Assembly (NCBI GenBank): GCA_015178975.1
Contig: WHVD01000261.1
Span: 1-64,000 of the forward strand
Direction: 5' to 3'
Length of the DNA: 64,000 bases
Source: Hysterangium stoloniferum
Lineage: Eukaryota > Basidiomycota > Agaricomycetes > Hysterangiales > Hysterangiaceae
In this document: positions 1-12,404 of the stretch, piece after piece
Layout of the letters: each line of letters begins with the position of its first letter
Numbering within the stretch: the stretch's first letter is position 1
Program-made: the position numbers and the translations under genes
The notes under the pieces: generated by a model
Databases searched by the model: none
What the model was told of the DNA's origin: nothing
Seen by the model: only the letters and a program-made list of their open reading frames with translations

Positions 1-964
1 AGCAATGTGAGTATGGCGATGATGGATGCAGCAGTCGAGGCGATTCTGTACGCGTGTGCGGCTTATCAACGGTTGAGATATAAAGAAAAAAATGCAGACT
101 CACCTTGACGTGACCTCAGGGCAAACCTCTGCGTCGACATACTCTTGAACTCCAAATAAGACCCGGACAGCCTGATCCATAACGTCTGCCGTCATAGGAA
201 GTTGGAACAGCATCGCCGGTATCACAGACATTGTCTGTGAAAGAGAGTACTGAACCGGAGGAAGACTATGAAAATAGTCAGGTCATACAGCATGTCATCC
301 CAATGTAGCTGACTCACCTTTGACGATAACAAGTCCGCAATTCCAAATAGGAGCTGGCGCCAACGGGCAACCAACTAGTAATGAGACGGGCAGAATGCCG
401 GTCGATCTTCGCTCCTGTGACGACCTTGAAGAGCGCCAGGGATCTTGAACCCCAAGTAAATTGCGGGGCGTCGGCAGGTGTGGGTGATGGCCCGAGGACC
501 CTGGTCGCGATAGAGTAGAGGAGGCGGAGGGCCTCCAACCGATTGTGCGGTTCCAGAGGGACGATCAGCTTGTTGAAGACAACCCCACTCGCCTTCATTG
601 ACAAAGGGCCAATAAGAGAGGGAAGGCAGCTGGCAAATCTGCCAAGGTCACGCATGGCGTGGACGGCAATGTGGACGGTGTACTGGATAAGGCCTGAAAT
701 GCTACATGGGGATGTCAGCGTGGCGTGTGGAAGGCGAGGAGGATGAGCTTACACTGTAGCCAGTCCAAGTCCATAATAAATTCCGAATAACAGAAGCAGG
801 ACGTGAGCTATAGCTCCAACGTCATACGCAAGATCTTTCATAGTCATAGTGATGAGTTTGAGATGTAGGTTATGGCGGTCAAAATACTCGTAGTCCTTAT
901 TGTCTCCAAAAATCATTGATAATACATTGCTTACCAATGCAATGCAGGTGCTTATAGAGATCAT
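1..964 (-). CDS. Unrecognised membrane-protein gene, running off the left edge
   Basis: Two exons are well supported on the minus strand. Exon 1 runs from an ATG at 964 to 753 and encodes a short protein start with two hydrophobic stretches (about residues 4-17 and 48-70). A 51-bp intron (702-752, GTAAGC...TAG) joins it in frame to exon 2 (701 to about 318), whose translation continues without a stop for over 120 codons. A GTGAG donor follows at 317-313. Further open stretches near 236-104 and 57-1 could be later exons, but I could not make the splice phase close, so the 3' part is uncertain and the gene may be damaged. I recognise no family. A second, broken copy lies at 12,033-12,770. Confidence 0.4.
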
Positions 965-3484
965 TTCGGCTTTGAAAACAAGCGGAGCTCAGCTCCTCAC
1001 ACATATAATTTCAGTATAACATGCATCGTATTATTCACTGAAGCATACGCTATCTAGAGCCCCAGACAGAGCTCTCGGGTATAACCACGAGCTCGATGTT
1101 GTTGTGATCTTGCGGCTTTTCTTGTCGTGTCTCCACCAAGTAACGCCCCATAGTTCCCAAAAGAGTGTGAGGGCGCCAGTCAAATAGTGAGAAATTAAAT
1201 GAATACAAGGGGGATATATACGTAGTTTATTACATCACGTGAACACTTATCATTAATATGGTTTATAGATTTGAGTTATCTGCTCAAGTCACAAGCTTAC
1301 AAGTAAACTTCGCGGATCATGCGTCCTGCTGATAGTCGGAACTTCGTCACAAGATATTATCCGGACCTTTGTCGCACGGTATTATCAGATTGGGTACATC
1401 TGTGATGTTTGGAATGCAATATTTAGAATCACCTGTGCAAAGAGCCCCATTAGAGATAAGTCAGGTAAAGTATTGTGGTAACTGACCACAGGAACGCCAA
1501 GCGTATGGTAGGAACTGGACTTTGGCATACCACGATGCCCCGATGCGCGAGGCGCATCTTTAATTTCGCTATGACATGCAGAAGCTTAATTACAGTCACA
1601 AGATCGCTTGGCAGACACTCAATCGGCAAGATAAACAGCGGGGCCTCGATAGCGGCGGGCGCCTAATGTGGCGTTTTGCGATTGTGCTAAATTTCGGCTG
1701 CAAGGCAAAAGGTGCCGCAAGAGACGGTTGTCGAAGAAATTGTGGTTGCAAACGAGCAAAAGTGTCGCTTGAAAGTTTATTTCCAAATGCGGACCTGTGC
1801 CTGGGAAGGTGGCGTAGCTCTCTTTTGCGTTTTCTACGAGATTGCATGAATTTTGCTTATGTTTGGGTTAGAAAACTAGTGACGCTAGGCGGGCACAACC
1901 CATCAAAAATCACGGGCCGTTCCAATATTGGTATTTTGGCCGGTTTTGACTTGAAGAATGGAAACAATAGTTAAGGCGGAGTTTCGGAACATTTGCCGAG
2001 GTGCCGCCGGGTGATTTGATGCCATCGCTTCGTCCAATTACGTCAGGCATGGGCTTTAGGTCCTTAACAAGTTTCGGAGTTGTTTACAATTGAACTGTAC
2101 AAGCGTTCGTACAGAACAAGCGCCCGTCGCCTACCTGGCCCTTTCGCATTCTCGTACATACTTGCCTATATCATCTCGATATCGATGTATAATGCTGGTA
2201 GGATCCCAAGGGCGTTTATTTGAGTACCTTGTTATGAATAATCCGCGCAACTAATATGCAAAGCGCATATACCCAACAAATCCGCGGATACATGGACGCT
2301 ACCCAATTATCGCCCGCATGATTGCCTGTGAATATTAATTTTTATCCGTTAATCTCCTGACGAAGGGCTTCCGCCGGAATCGCCCCACCAAGCTATCCTC
2401 TTCATCCCCCTTTGGTTGGATGCAACTTCCGCCAATCTTTAGCCCCACATGACGTCGTGTGACAGGTTTCATGTATACCAAGTCAATGCACTACCGATGC
2501 CATAGATCCTACGACTAAGCCAGTCACGAAGGAGGCTGCGTCGTCAATGAATTTACTCAGTCCCCTTTCTACGGCTAAGATATAAACACCAATACATGTT
2601 TGTCGTGATTAGACAGTCTCCTCACTTGAGCCAGTTATTCCGGCTGTTTCAGCCCTCACCCACCAGGTGAGCCCTGCGAAACGCATGTCAGATTAAGCGC
2701 CATTAAAGGGCAAGAAGCGTCTCCGGGCAAGGAGCTCCGAGCTTAAAGCGGACGATCCCGCGTTCATCGATCATCACACGTGACCTTATCAATTTAATAT
2801 CGATGCTTCGGAATTCTTTCCTTGACCGTCTGGTCTTTCTGTGACTTTTGGCAAATGGAGGCTGTGTTCGGTATCGGCCGATATGGTTTAATTAAATCGA
2901 TCAATAAAGATAAAGATAATTATTTTTGTCCATAAATAATTCAGAATTATCGTGACTCCGCTGATGTCCCAATGAAAAAATAGTTTCCGGATTTGTACTT
3001 TTTTGACCATATTAATATTCAGATTTATATATTTTAGTTTTGAATATATTTGTCCATTGGGTATTTTTGGTTGTACGAATAATTAATATTTGTTTTGGTG
3101 GTTTTTCTGTGCGTGCTGGAGTATTGGGCAGATTTGCTTGTTTTTTTTTTTGTTTTGAATACATATCTATTGAATATTTACGTTTATACAAGATAGGAAA
3201 GCCCACCTATCGTATGACTACGTTGGCAGGGACGAAGCCCAAGTAACCTCAAAAGAATATGTAACAAGAAACAAAAAAAGGGAGGAAGAAAAAGTAAGGA
3301 GTAACGATATCAAGGAAGGAACAAGGAATGGTCTAACTTGAAAGAAAACTATCCATCCGTCGCACACCAATACATCACCATTTTAGTTGAACCCACAGCA
3401 GATTCCATCCATCGTAAACGATTAACGTACACTTCACCGCCAAGCGTATATTCAACGAAGTCAACACCAACAAAGAAACAACTC
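965..3484. other. Duplicated intergenic DNA without a supported gene
   Basis: The short ORFs here have no recognisable domain and are not conserved in frame in the paired sequence at 12,771-15,446, where small indels break them. The stretch from 2,880 to 3,230 is AT-rich with poly-T runs. I see no RNA gene. Confidence 0.6.
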
Positions 3485-5405
3485 TCACCTCAACAAGCCC
3501 CCACCCATCAACAATCATGTCCCTCGCATCCCCCATATCAGGCGTCAAGTCGAACGCCGTGCTACGCAGTGCGCGTCGTAAAGGAAAGAGCATCCCTGCG
3601 GGAGGTTTGGGGCACGAGGGGGCTGGGATGGGTACAGTTGTGGTGGTGGTTATGGCGGGGAGCGCCCCGGGGGTCCTGTTGTGGTTCAAGTTAGAGTTGC
3701 CGCTGTTGTTGTACTGCCAGCAGACGCAGCGGACACGGTGAGAATAGAGGATGAGATAGTGCGCGCGTATGTGCTTCTGGTGTTTGATCTGCAGAGTTGC
3801 CTTGGGCTTGAACAGCGGGCCTTGATGTTGATTTTTAGTCTGGGTTCTATCTTCTTCATCACCCACACCCGTACCGGCCTCGACCCCAGCCCCACTCCCT
3901 ATATTAACACACTCTACAAACTGTCTCGCAGCAATATTCTTAGTCCTCAAACCAACGGTGTATGATGCGATATGTTGTGCAGGAGACTGCCTCTGTGTAA
4001 GGGGGAATGTAGGCCTCGGTACAGATACAGAGTGGTCGTGGTCGGAAGCAGCTGCGGGTGCCCATAAGAGCTCTTAACGACCCCCACCGCCTCTTCTACG
4101 CTCATTTCAAGGACTGACTTCTCAAATGCTGTGGTATCACCCACTTTTCTAGCTTCGTTCCATCGTCTTTCGGCCATGCTGCTCGAAATGGGCAGGGCGA
4201 AGAGCGCGAGGGTTATTTGGTCTGAGGCGCGGGACGTGATAGAGGGTGAAACGGAGGACGGATTGATGGATGGCGTCAAGGTGGATGTACAGGCAGGGCG
4301 CGATGCAGAGGACACGCGAAGAGCAGCCGAGAAGGAAGGATACGTGTTAATCCGTTTGATTAGCGATATTTTGGAAGGACCTAGGTGAAAAACGTATGCG
4401 TGTCAGTAAGAGTGTTTACGCTGATATTAAGATAGGATTACAAAGCGGGGCAGAACAGAAAGTCATATAAAGCAGCGGGTAGAGCAGAATAATAGCTCGG
4501 AATGAGAGACTATATGTCGCGGAGTGCAGAACGGCACAGATAAACAAATGAAGAGGAAGAAAATTAACTCACCCCTTAAAGCCGAGAATGAAAGATACGT
4601 TTGAATACGTTGGATTAGCGATGTTTTGGAGGGACCTAGGTGACAAACGTATGTGCGTCAGTGACAGAGTTTACGCTGATATTAAGATAGGGTTAAAAAG
4701 CGGGACAGAACGGAAAGTCATATAAAGCAGCGGGGTCGAGATAGCTCGGAATAAGAGACTATATGTGGTGGAGTGCAAAACGGCACAGATAAACAAAAGA
4801 AGAGGAAGAAAATTAACTCACCCCTTAAAACAATCCTCTCCGCAGCGCACCTCCACATCCTAATGCCACGGGCCGTGGTATGCAAGCCGTTCCCCTTCCC
4901 TAACCCCATCTCCGTCATAACGCGCCCCACACCGACCCTCAAAAGCCCCCCGAACGTACCACTCGCACTCGTCTCGCCGGGTGCGCTTGGGATTGAAACC
5001 ATCAAAACCGTCATGGCCATGCTTAGTCGCCTTCTCATCTACATCCTCATCGCTAATCCCACCCTCGTCCGCAGCCGTGTGACCAGCCACCCTCCCACCC
5101 TCCAACACCTGCACTGCCGCGTGGGCGTAGTGAAAGAAGCTTGGGAAGGAGGAGGAGAGGTGTCAGAACACTTCCGGTGTGTTTGTGTGTGCGTTTGAGT
5201 AGGAGTAGGAGGACGGAGCCGTGTTGAAGAAGCTGGATAATGAGAAGCTGAATAATACAAATGCTGCAAGGAGATGTTGAGGTTGGGACGACTATTTCTA
5301 CTATGCTTATACTTGTCGTGCAACTTACTGTTGTTGCTGCTGCTGCACCACTCCCAACCTAGGCGGATGAAAGACCAACCTCGGTGCCTCCACCCCCGTC
5401 AGAAC
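3485..5405 (-). pseudogene. Decayed copy of SREBP 3' half (C-terminal domain and linker)
   Basis: Minus-strand sequence corresponds to exon 4 (from about the polyglutamine region onward), intron 4 and exon 5 of the intact gene at 15,447-19,351. Conserved peptide stretches are recognisable, for example VECVNIGSGAGVEAGTG near 3,880, but frameshifts scatter them over several frames and about 340 bp of the last exon are missing. The segment following the second transmembrane helix is deleted or rearranged, and the alignment breaks off at about 5,405 inside the Lys/Arg-rich linker. It cannot encode a full protein. The residual open frames are remnants. Confidence 0.8.
4339..4830. repeat. About 240-255 bp tandem duplication spanning an SREBP intron
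   Basis: Unit 1 (about 4,339-4,582) and unit 2 (about 4,594-4,830) both contain the end of the last SREBP exon, intron 4 and its donor-side CTCACCCCTTAAA. The right duplicate has only one unit (about 16,672-16,912), so this tandem duplication arose in the pseudogene copy. Confidence 0.8.
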
Positions 5406-7216
5406 CTTCCTTGGTCTCTTGTCCACATTTGTGAATGCAGAATGCTTTTGATGACATTCCCCAAAGCATGTGTCGATCTCTGTCTGTCTCTGATGCCGTT
5501 TTTATTATCCTTGAAACGCCAAGCCGTCAGGAAAACTGCACCAAGTGCAATGCACCACTTACATATGGCACTCAGGGCGACCGGACAGTCACTTGTACAC
5601 CATGATAACAATACTGTAGCCTGTGGCCTGCTAATAGATATTATGCATAGGACACTCGTTCCTCGCTGATATGTATCTGAAATAACTATTAGCATGATAT
5701 AATAGAAAGGGATTGGAGCACAGTATACCCTAGTGGCTCAGACACAGAATCAGCAAACTCAGACGACTACATCGCGGACGGAGCCAAAGCCATGGCTTCC
5801 ACAATATTGCTGACCCTTGTTAAGCTCCTACTTCTCGCTGCTACTAGACTCGCTAATTCTCATAATATGGTCACTCGTGCATTCTCCACAAAGCGACTGT
5901 CGCAAGGCCAGAATCCGTAGAAAATCCATTGCTTAGTCATTATTTCTTTCAGAGACTCTCAAGGGGTAGCTCTCCGTGATTTGTGGTGTGAGGGACATCG
6001 TATTGGGAACTTGCGCAGACCACAGTAGATATTAGAATATAACTTGGCTTCTATCTATGAGTAAACTACTGGGGATTATCCATATCTATGGGGAGAAGGT
6101 TCTGGAAGGGATGACAGAGATATTACTAAAGCTATGTTAAGTATGTTCCAAGACATTCTATAATATTCTAGGAATGTCAGGTTGATTACCAACACATCGT
6201 AGGTGCTGTTTGAACTTTCTGTTTAGATTCCTACGCAATGCTACGTATGAACGGCATGAGATAACACTGTCGTAACCCAATACCTTTGAACCACTTCTCA
6301 CCGGATCACATCACCAAATGACTGAAGTTTATCATTGGTACACACGCCAATGAGAAGTGTAAGACCAAGATCCTTTTTAACGTCTCCAATGAGCGGTCTA
6401 TCATCTGGCTGCTCACTTCTTTCTACAACACCATCCAAGAAGGACAAGCAACATTAATAATAAACCTGCCATCTCGTATGAATATTGCTCTCCAAATGAA
6501 GGAGGAAGCCATGGCATTTAGATCTTATCTCTGGACTCCGATATGCCAACACCACGTTAAACCTTCCATCCAGCGATCCGCCAACAGGTTTCGGGTAGCA
6601 AGACATGCCGTATCGTCTCGCATTTCGAAGGTTGTGCTTCCGATGTGAGAAAATATAACACATATAACCATCATTATCAGCTACACATATAGACATATTG
6701 GGGAATGACAAACTTCTGTTTTTTTGCATAAGAAATGATCGTTTGCAATGGAAGGTCCCCCTTCGATAGACCAAATATGTTGTTCTGCTGTTGTCCTGGT
6801 GCTCGTACATCCCTGTTGACCAGCGGACCTTGTGTCGCGTTAACCAGCATTGAAGTAGGGTTTATGAGCTCCAAAAACTACGTATTTCCTTGCGGTGGAG
6901 AACAAATAGAATATCACTGATTATATCTCGATTCATGACACGACAATGTAGTTGGAGGTAGAGAAATCGCGTGTGCTGGGGCTCGGTTCGGCATGAAATG
7001 ATGAAATCGGAATACGGAAGACGCGTCCTTGACCAAAAGGTTCTGCGACTTTATTGGGAAATGTGGACAGCTGAGAGTCAAAGAAGGGTGACCAAGCGTG
7101 GTTCGCCTACTGTTGGTAGTTGCCGGTCACTATCTAGGACAATGATTGTTGAAGTATACTACGTCACTATTCTCGACGAAAGGGGCACTACAGGAGGCCA
7201 TTCCACTTGGATATAT
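5406..7216. other. 1.8 kb of unrecognised sequence splitting the SREBP pseudogene
   Basis: It has no counterpart in the right copy of the duplication. Open frames of 118 codons (6,454-6,810, minus) and about 130 codons (5,274-5,669, plus, partly in SREBP-derived DNA) show no family I recognise. I found no terminal repeats or target-site duplication that would identify it as a specific element. Confidence 0.4.
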
Positions 7217-7742
7217 GCGTAGTGATGGGGTAGGGTGAAGGGAGACACGCGCTCAACATATTCCATACACCCTTACTACTTTTCGCCTCAGCCTTGACAC
7301 CACGAAAATATACCTGCTCGTTCATTATATCATACAAAGAGCCGTAATTTGAATTAAATAAGTCAGAGCCGTCAAGGAAAATTCACTAATGTCCCATCTC
7401 GGGGTACTCGCCCTCGTAATACCTTTTCCTCGTTGCGGTTGCGTCACATATTTTCCAGTATCTTTAGCGTGGGTACTACACAGCGATGCGCTTGCGACAC
7501 ACATTATTTTCGAATGCAGGCATTGAGACCGATAAAGAAGTGATGTGAAGTGTCGGATATGAAAGAGGAGATATCGGCATGGAAGTCAATGCCCCATTTA
7601 TCATATGCAAAATTGACGCTCATGTTGAGGTGTAGGTCGTCCAAGTGTGTGGCTTCGTGCTGGGCCACCGATTGTTGAAAGGACTCTGTGTCGTGAGGTA
7701 GACTGAAGAGGTGCCGGAAGTGCTCGTGCTCATGCTCGTAGT
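7217..7742 (-). pseudogene. Decayed copy of SREBP bHLH end joined to N-terminal region
   Basis: Positions 7,240-7,500 match the intact gene at about 18,020-18,300 (helix 2 exon, intron and end of exon 2), and 7,510-7,742 match about 19,020-19,260 in exon 1. The intervening 700 bp, including the basic region, are deleted, so two distant parts of the gene are fused. Both boundaries lie in non-homologous frames. This is the N-terminal end of the same pseudogene as 3,485-5,405. Confidence 0.75.
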
Positions 7743-8778
7743 TGTATGTATTGGTATACCATCATTGACTGAGGAGCCACTACGCCAAGGGAGATGGTGG
7801 ATCCGTCGAAATTTAGTGGAATTCTTTCGTGTAGCGATACCAAGTGGTGAGGAACGGAAATGAGGTAAAGTAGGGGATAGAAACGGACATCGGAGTCGCT
7901 CACGCTAGAGCTAAGTGCCAATATCAGAAGCAATTGCATTGGAAGAAGCAGCAAGAATATTAAGACATGATTGGCCACATGTCTGTCACCTCTGAAGCCT
8001 ATGTCACAACCGTGGTCAATGATATGCAAGACTAAAAATGGTCGTTCCGGATAATACGCCATGAAAGAGGCCGATGCATCTCGGTTGAGGGTATAAGATA
8101 CACGGAACATGGTGGAGGCCTCACCTGGATATACATTGATACGGGATCAGAGTTGGGGCGAGGCGGGGGACTCCCTCAAGGGGGAAAGGATGAGCGTGGA
8201 GAAGCAGGAAGTCTCCATAAGTAGGGGACGATTGCAGTACGGGGGTCCAAGATGGTTGCGCCTTTGACTCGACGGAGAGGAACAGTGGCTCGGCGCTGCA
8301 AGGCAAAATGATGTGCAAATTTTGGGGAACAGGAAAGAGTTGTCAGTAGATAAACCAGAGCTATTGGTAGGTGGTAAGGGAAGCAAAGCCGAGAGCAAGA
8401 GGTGGCTCGGCGAGAGTAAGGGATGCAGCGGACTGGTCACAGAGGAGCGGAGTTGAGGGTTGTCCAAGCTCAGTACCAAGGAAGTGGGTGTGACGGCGTG
8501 TGGGTTTGAAGCGGCGCAAACGTTGGCGCACACCAGTGTAAAATCGAGTGAAGGCGAGTGGGTCTTGGATCACTAGCCGGGACGAGCATGGCAAAACGAG
8601 CTTTGAGCGCCACCGGTTGTTGTTACCTCTACGAGTAAAAGGGCCACCCATCGAAGCCAGCAGTGGCAGGATGTGCCGTATCGTATCGCCTGGGAAACGA
8701 AGTAGCCCGCCGTCCTTCCTGCTCCTTCGAGTTCACAGGTTCAACGGTCGTGTAAATAAAAAGAACTGTTACAGATAC
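7743..8778. other. No recognised gene; one 126-codon ORF with a hydrophobic segment
   Basis: The minus-strand ORF at 7,730-8,110 has one Leu-rich hydrophobic segment (about residues 48-68). A possible GTGAGG donor lies just upstream of its ATG near 8,130. Open frames at 8,121-8,651 on the same strand could be upstream exons, but none shows a known domain. I treat the area as unassigned. Confidence 0.3.
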
Positions 8779-9677
8779 TCACCGGGAAAACCCCTCTCTC
8801 CAAAATATTTGAGGATCCATAGCACAGCCTTATCTTATATAAACTCCAATAATCTCTATTGGATCTATAAGATTTAAAATTGGGCAAGGATCCAAAAGGT
8901 AGGTGGAGGGTGATCAGGTGTACATAGGATACATAGGATCTTTTAAGTATCAACCATATCATGGAATATAAACTTCTTCAATTTTGTATATACTCCAGTG
9001 GGATTCTGTATCCCTTTATCTTTCCTGTGACCTGTAGAGGATGATCCAATTGAACATCCACAAAACTCCTGGATGTGGTTGCAGGATTTAACATCACATA
9101 GAACATGTGTGTAATCAATGAATTTAAAATCCCATTCATGTCCCTGAATTTGATGGAATTACAAAATGATGTAGAATCTGTTAGATGATCCACAATTGAG
9201 TTAAACTCTCCTTTGTTCCAACATGTGGAGAACAAAGGGAGTTTATATTGGAACAAAGGAGAGTTCAACTCAATTGGGGACCATCTAACAGATTCTATAT
9301 CATTTTGTAATTCCATCAAATCCAGGGATGTGAATAGGATTTTAAATTGATTGATTGTGCACATGTTCTATATGATGTTAAATTCAACCACATCTGGGAG
9401 TTTTGTGGATTTTTGATTGGATCATACTCTGACAAGTCACAGGAAAGATAAAGTGATACAGAATCCCACTGGACTATACAAAATTGAAGGAGTTTATATT
9501 CAATGATATGGTTGATGCTTAAAGAATCCTATGTACACCTAATCACCCCACCTACCTTTTGGATCCTTAACCAATTTTAAATCTTATAAGGATCCAATAG
9601 AATTTATTGGAGTTTATATTGGCTAAGGCTCTACTACGGATCTCAAAATCTTTCAAAGAGAGGGGTTTTACCGGTGA
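8779..9677. repeat. Long inverted repeat (foldback element), arms about 440 and 430 bp
   Basis: The left arm (8,779-9,220) and right arm (9,249-9,677) are reverse complements over their whole length with small mismatches, separated by a 28-bp spacer. The outer ends are TCACCGG and CCGGTGA. Inner landmarks such as ACCTACCTTTTGGATCC pair across the centre. No transposase ORF is present. It resembles a foldback or MITE-type non-autonomous DNA element or an inverted duplication. The right end abuts a truncated hydrolase relic. Confidence 0.85.
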
Positions 9678-9679
9678 CT

Positions 9680-10330
9680 GCAACGGAATACCAGTCATAT
9701 TTTATGCCAAGATGGGAAGTGGGGGCTCGACGCATCTCCCAGAGAATCAGGGTGATGGCACCTTCTGGACCGAGGAGCGGTTCTGTATTGAGTTACATAA
9801 ATAACCTGCTTCGGCATCTAGGTATCCATGGTGACTTTGATATCCTGGGACATTCATGGAGTGGAATTCTGGGAGCCAGATACGCGACCAGTCAACCGAA
9901 AGGACTTGTCAAGCTTATTATATCCGACTCTCCGGCGTCGATGAAATTATTTGTTCAGGCAGCAAATATGTTAGGAAAGAGACTACCACAGGATGTCCAG
10001 AATACGTTGACTAGGCATGGGGATTCAGGGAGGATGGATAGCAAGGATTATGAGGCAGAAACCATAGTATATTATAAACTGCAGTGCAGGCTTGAAACAT
10101 GGCCAGACGAGCTTAACACAACTTTGAACTCGCTGGCGAAGGTTCAACGGTGTATAGCATCATGTACGTTCATAATGGGCACATATAGGGGAATGGAAAA
10201 TTAATTATAGGAATGGTCCAAACGAATTCCATGTCATCGGGACGTTGAAGACATGAATCGTAATTGATCAACTACACAATATCAACGTTAGCGCCCTGGC
10301 CCTCAACAGATATTACGATGAATAACATGA
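9680..10330 (+). pseudogene. Relic of proline-iminopeptidase-like alpha/beta hydrolase
   Basis: Two frames together give the middle of this family. One reads GIPVIFYAKMGSGGSTHLPE (family: GIPVIFYDQIGNGRSTHLP). The other, after a frameshift near 9,800, reads NNLLRHLGI and then DILGHSWSGILGARY with the GxSxG nucleophile elbow (GHSWSG). Downstream, EFHVIGTLK and an IDQLH segment are recognisable past a stop at 10,202-10,204. The N-terminal oxyanion region is missing: homology starts right at the foldback element. The frameshift and stops make it non-functional. Fungal members hydrolyse N-terminal proline or amino-acid amides. Confidence 0.7.
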
Positions 10331-12030
10331 TAAAACTGTGCAATCATTTTTTAAAAATAGTCGGAAGTGCAAGTGGGTTCAATTCGCCAATTCAAGCAAT
10401 ACACCCCGGTGGGAGGAGACAACCCGTTACATAGACATTGTTGGCACCTTTCTGGCCTAATATCCGTGCAGGTTAGAAATTGAATGTATTTTAAACAGAA
10501 ATATGTGAGAATCAACCTTTTAACGTTAAGAAACCAGTGTCATTGAGGTGCCACAGCGCTCCTTGTATGTCGATAGTCGGCCGCCGTGAGATCTACAGAA
10601 GAAATGTCACTACCTTCATAAAATAATCACTATGTAGACATGAGAACGATTAAGTGTGTAAATTTGAGTGAGAAAAAAGGCTTCAAGCAGCTCTGATGAC
10701 CAAAGCGTTAGGAAAAGGCCAGGCGTCTGTGAGTACTTGCCACTTGAGTTATATACGAATAATTATGGTCACAATTTTGTATTCATCAAGTGTCTCCTTA
10801 TCAGAGCGTGTCAAATCTTAGTATTGGAGTATTCACAAATTACATATGGTACATTTTATGTTTCAAGCACGATAAGCTTGGTAGTCTGAGAGAAGTCGGC
10901 AACAGAGCAGCAAGTGGCAAGTAATCGGAACCAAAACCAAAAGAAATAGAACCAAAAATGATGCAAGCAAAGAAAGGTCAACAAGAAGAATAAAAAGATT
11001 TGGTCTGGAAAAATGAAACCCGGGTTGGTCCAATTCGTCAACTTCAAGAACGTCGCTGGATTTAAAGGTCTGTTTGTTGATACTTCATGTATCATCTAAA
11101 AAGATGTCAGAATGCAGTATCAAGAGATTTATTATGAACGGGAGCTTACCAGAATTTCTGTCGGACTCGTAGCCAGGCTACACCCTGTATCAATCTCAGA
11201 GTGTACCCCGGCCATACGGGACACAGAGGGTGTTGCCGATGGACAGCCAAACCGTGACTTGGGGCCGCTGGAGATCGGATGAGCTCAGTACGAAATATTA
11301 CTGTACGGGAGCGAGAGAAACCTACAGTTACATCGTTGCAGCGGCGCCATTCACCGAATTTTATCCATACCAGCTGATACAGTCCGAGGTAGGATGCTTA
11401 AAGAGTTTGTCTTGGCAGGACGGGGTCGAAGCCAGGAAAGCCCTACGAAATCGGAGTTAGTAACCCAGTCTTGACGTCCTGTAAGGAAATGTATAGGTGT
11501 GTTAGTCCCTGACTTACGCAATTTATAGGATAATAGACAACTCACTGAGTGTTAATTTTGAACATTTCATGAAGATCCACCATCCAATCTTGAGTCGGCT
11601 CAGTAGGTCTTCAGTGTCACTATGTCGAGTTGCCGGAGGTGGATGGTGAGGCAGTTCTGCCTCGGTTACGGTACTGAGAAAATTGCGTTAAATGAGACCA
11701 AAAAAAATGAGAATGCTACGTACTTCAGCAGTCATGAATTGCAAGTAAGCCCTTGCGTGGACGCCCCGGGACACCAAACCCTCTGAAAGACGAAGAAAGA
11801 GGGAAGACAACGTTAGAAATAACTACGATGCTTTAAGAAATGGACGTACGTTTAATTGTCCAATGTGCAGCACCTCCTCAGTGACGTCCCAAGTGCTTGC
11901 ACAGCAGGGACTCGGCCTAGGAAACTCCGAAGATACAATACTCACGAAACAGGCACGGCTTAACGACAATTAATCAGCAAATATATCAAGAAAGATGATA
12001 ATACCGGCGCACCTTGTTCTTAAATATCCG
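10331..12030. other. Unassigned sequence between hydrolase relic and duplicated block
   Basis: Short open frames (for example 76 codons at 11,230-11,460 and 79 codons minus at 10,856-11,095) have no recognisable domain. Some GTAAGT- and CAG-like sites at 11,480-11,900 could belong to a small intron-rich gene, but I could not build a frame-consistent model. Confidence 0.4.
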
Positions 12031-12138
12031 AGTCAAAACCAAGCGACCCCGTGAACCAGAGAAACGAATAGAAAGAACGAAATACTAGAAGACAGAAAAG
12101 AAGAAAGCAAACCTGGAAAATAAGGAAGTATATCCGGC

Positions 12139-12377
12139 CTCCCTCGTCTCCCACACGCCACGCTGACATCCCCATGTAGCATTTCAGGCCTGATCCAGTA
12201 CACCACCAAGATTGCCGTCCACGGTTTCGAAATCACCATGCGCGGAGGTAACTGCCAAATTCGCCAAGGTCACGCATGGCGATTTCGAAACCGTGGACGG
12301 CAATCTTGGTGGTGTACTGGATCAATCCTGAAATGCTACATGGGGATGTCAGCGTGGCGTGTGGGAGACGAGGAAGA
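12139..12377. repeat. Inverted repeat, arms about 104 bp, 30-bp spacer
   Basis: The left arm 12,139-12,242 and right arm 12,273-12,377 are near-perfect reverse complements. They contain the intron and second-exon start of the membrane-protein gene, so this is a gene fragment copied head to head. Confidence 0.85.
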
Positions 12378-12404
12378 TGAGCTTACACTGGGGCTTCCAT
12401 AGCC

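Larger units (their letters stand above)
720..5405. repeat. Left copy of diverged tandem segmental duplication
   Basis: This block is colinear with about 12,350-17,636: the membrane-gene exon, the AT-rich spacer, the SREBP 3' exons and an SREBP intron occur in the same order and orientation about 11.5-12 kb apart. Long identical runs alternate with small indels. Relative to the right copy it lacks about 190 bp near 2,665 and about 340 bp near 3,740, and it carries an extra tandem duplication at 4,339-4,830. Further SREBP-derived sequence resumes at 7,217-7,742 after an unrelated 1.8 kb insert. Confidence 0.85.

Noticed and set aside
3375..3950. 191-codon minus-strand ORF
   Set aside because: It is a mixture of SREBP exon 5 frames in the pseudogene and is not conserved as a frame in the intact copy.
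8121..8651. Overlapping minus-strand ORFs (65-128 codons) beside the foldback element
   Set aside because: Several frames are open at once, with no domain and no consistent splice model.
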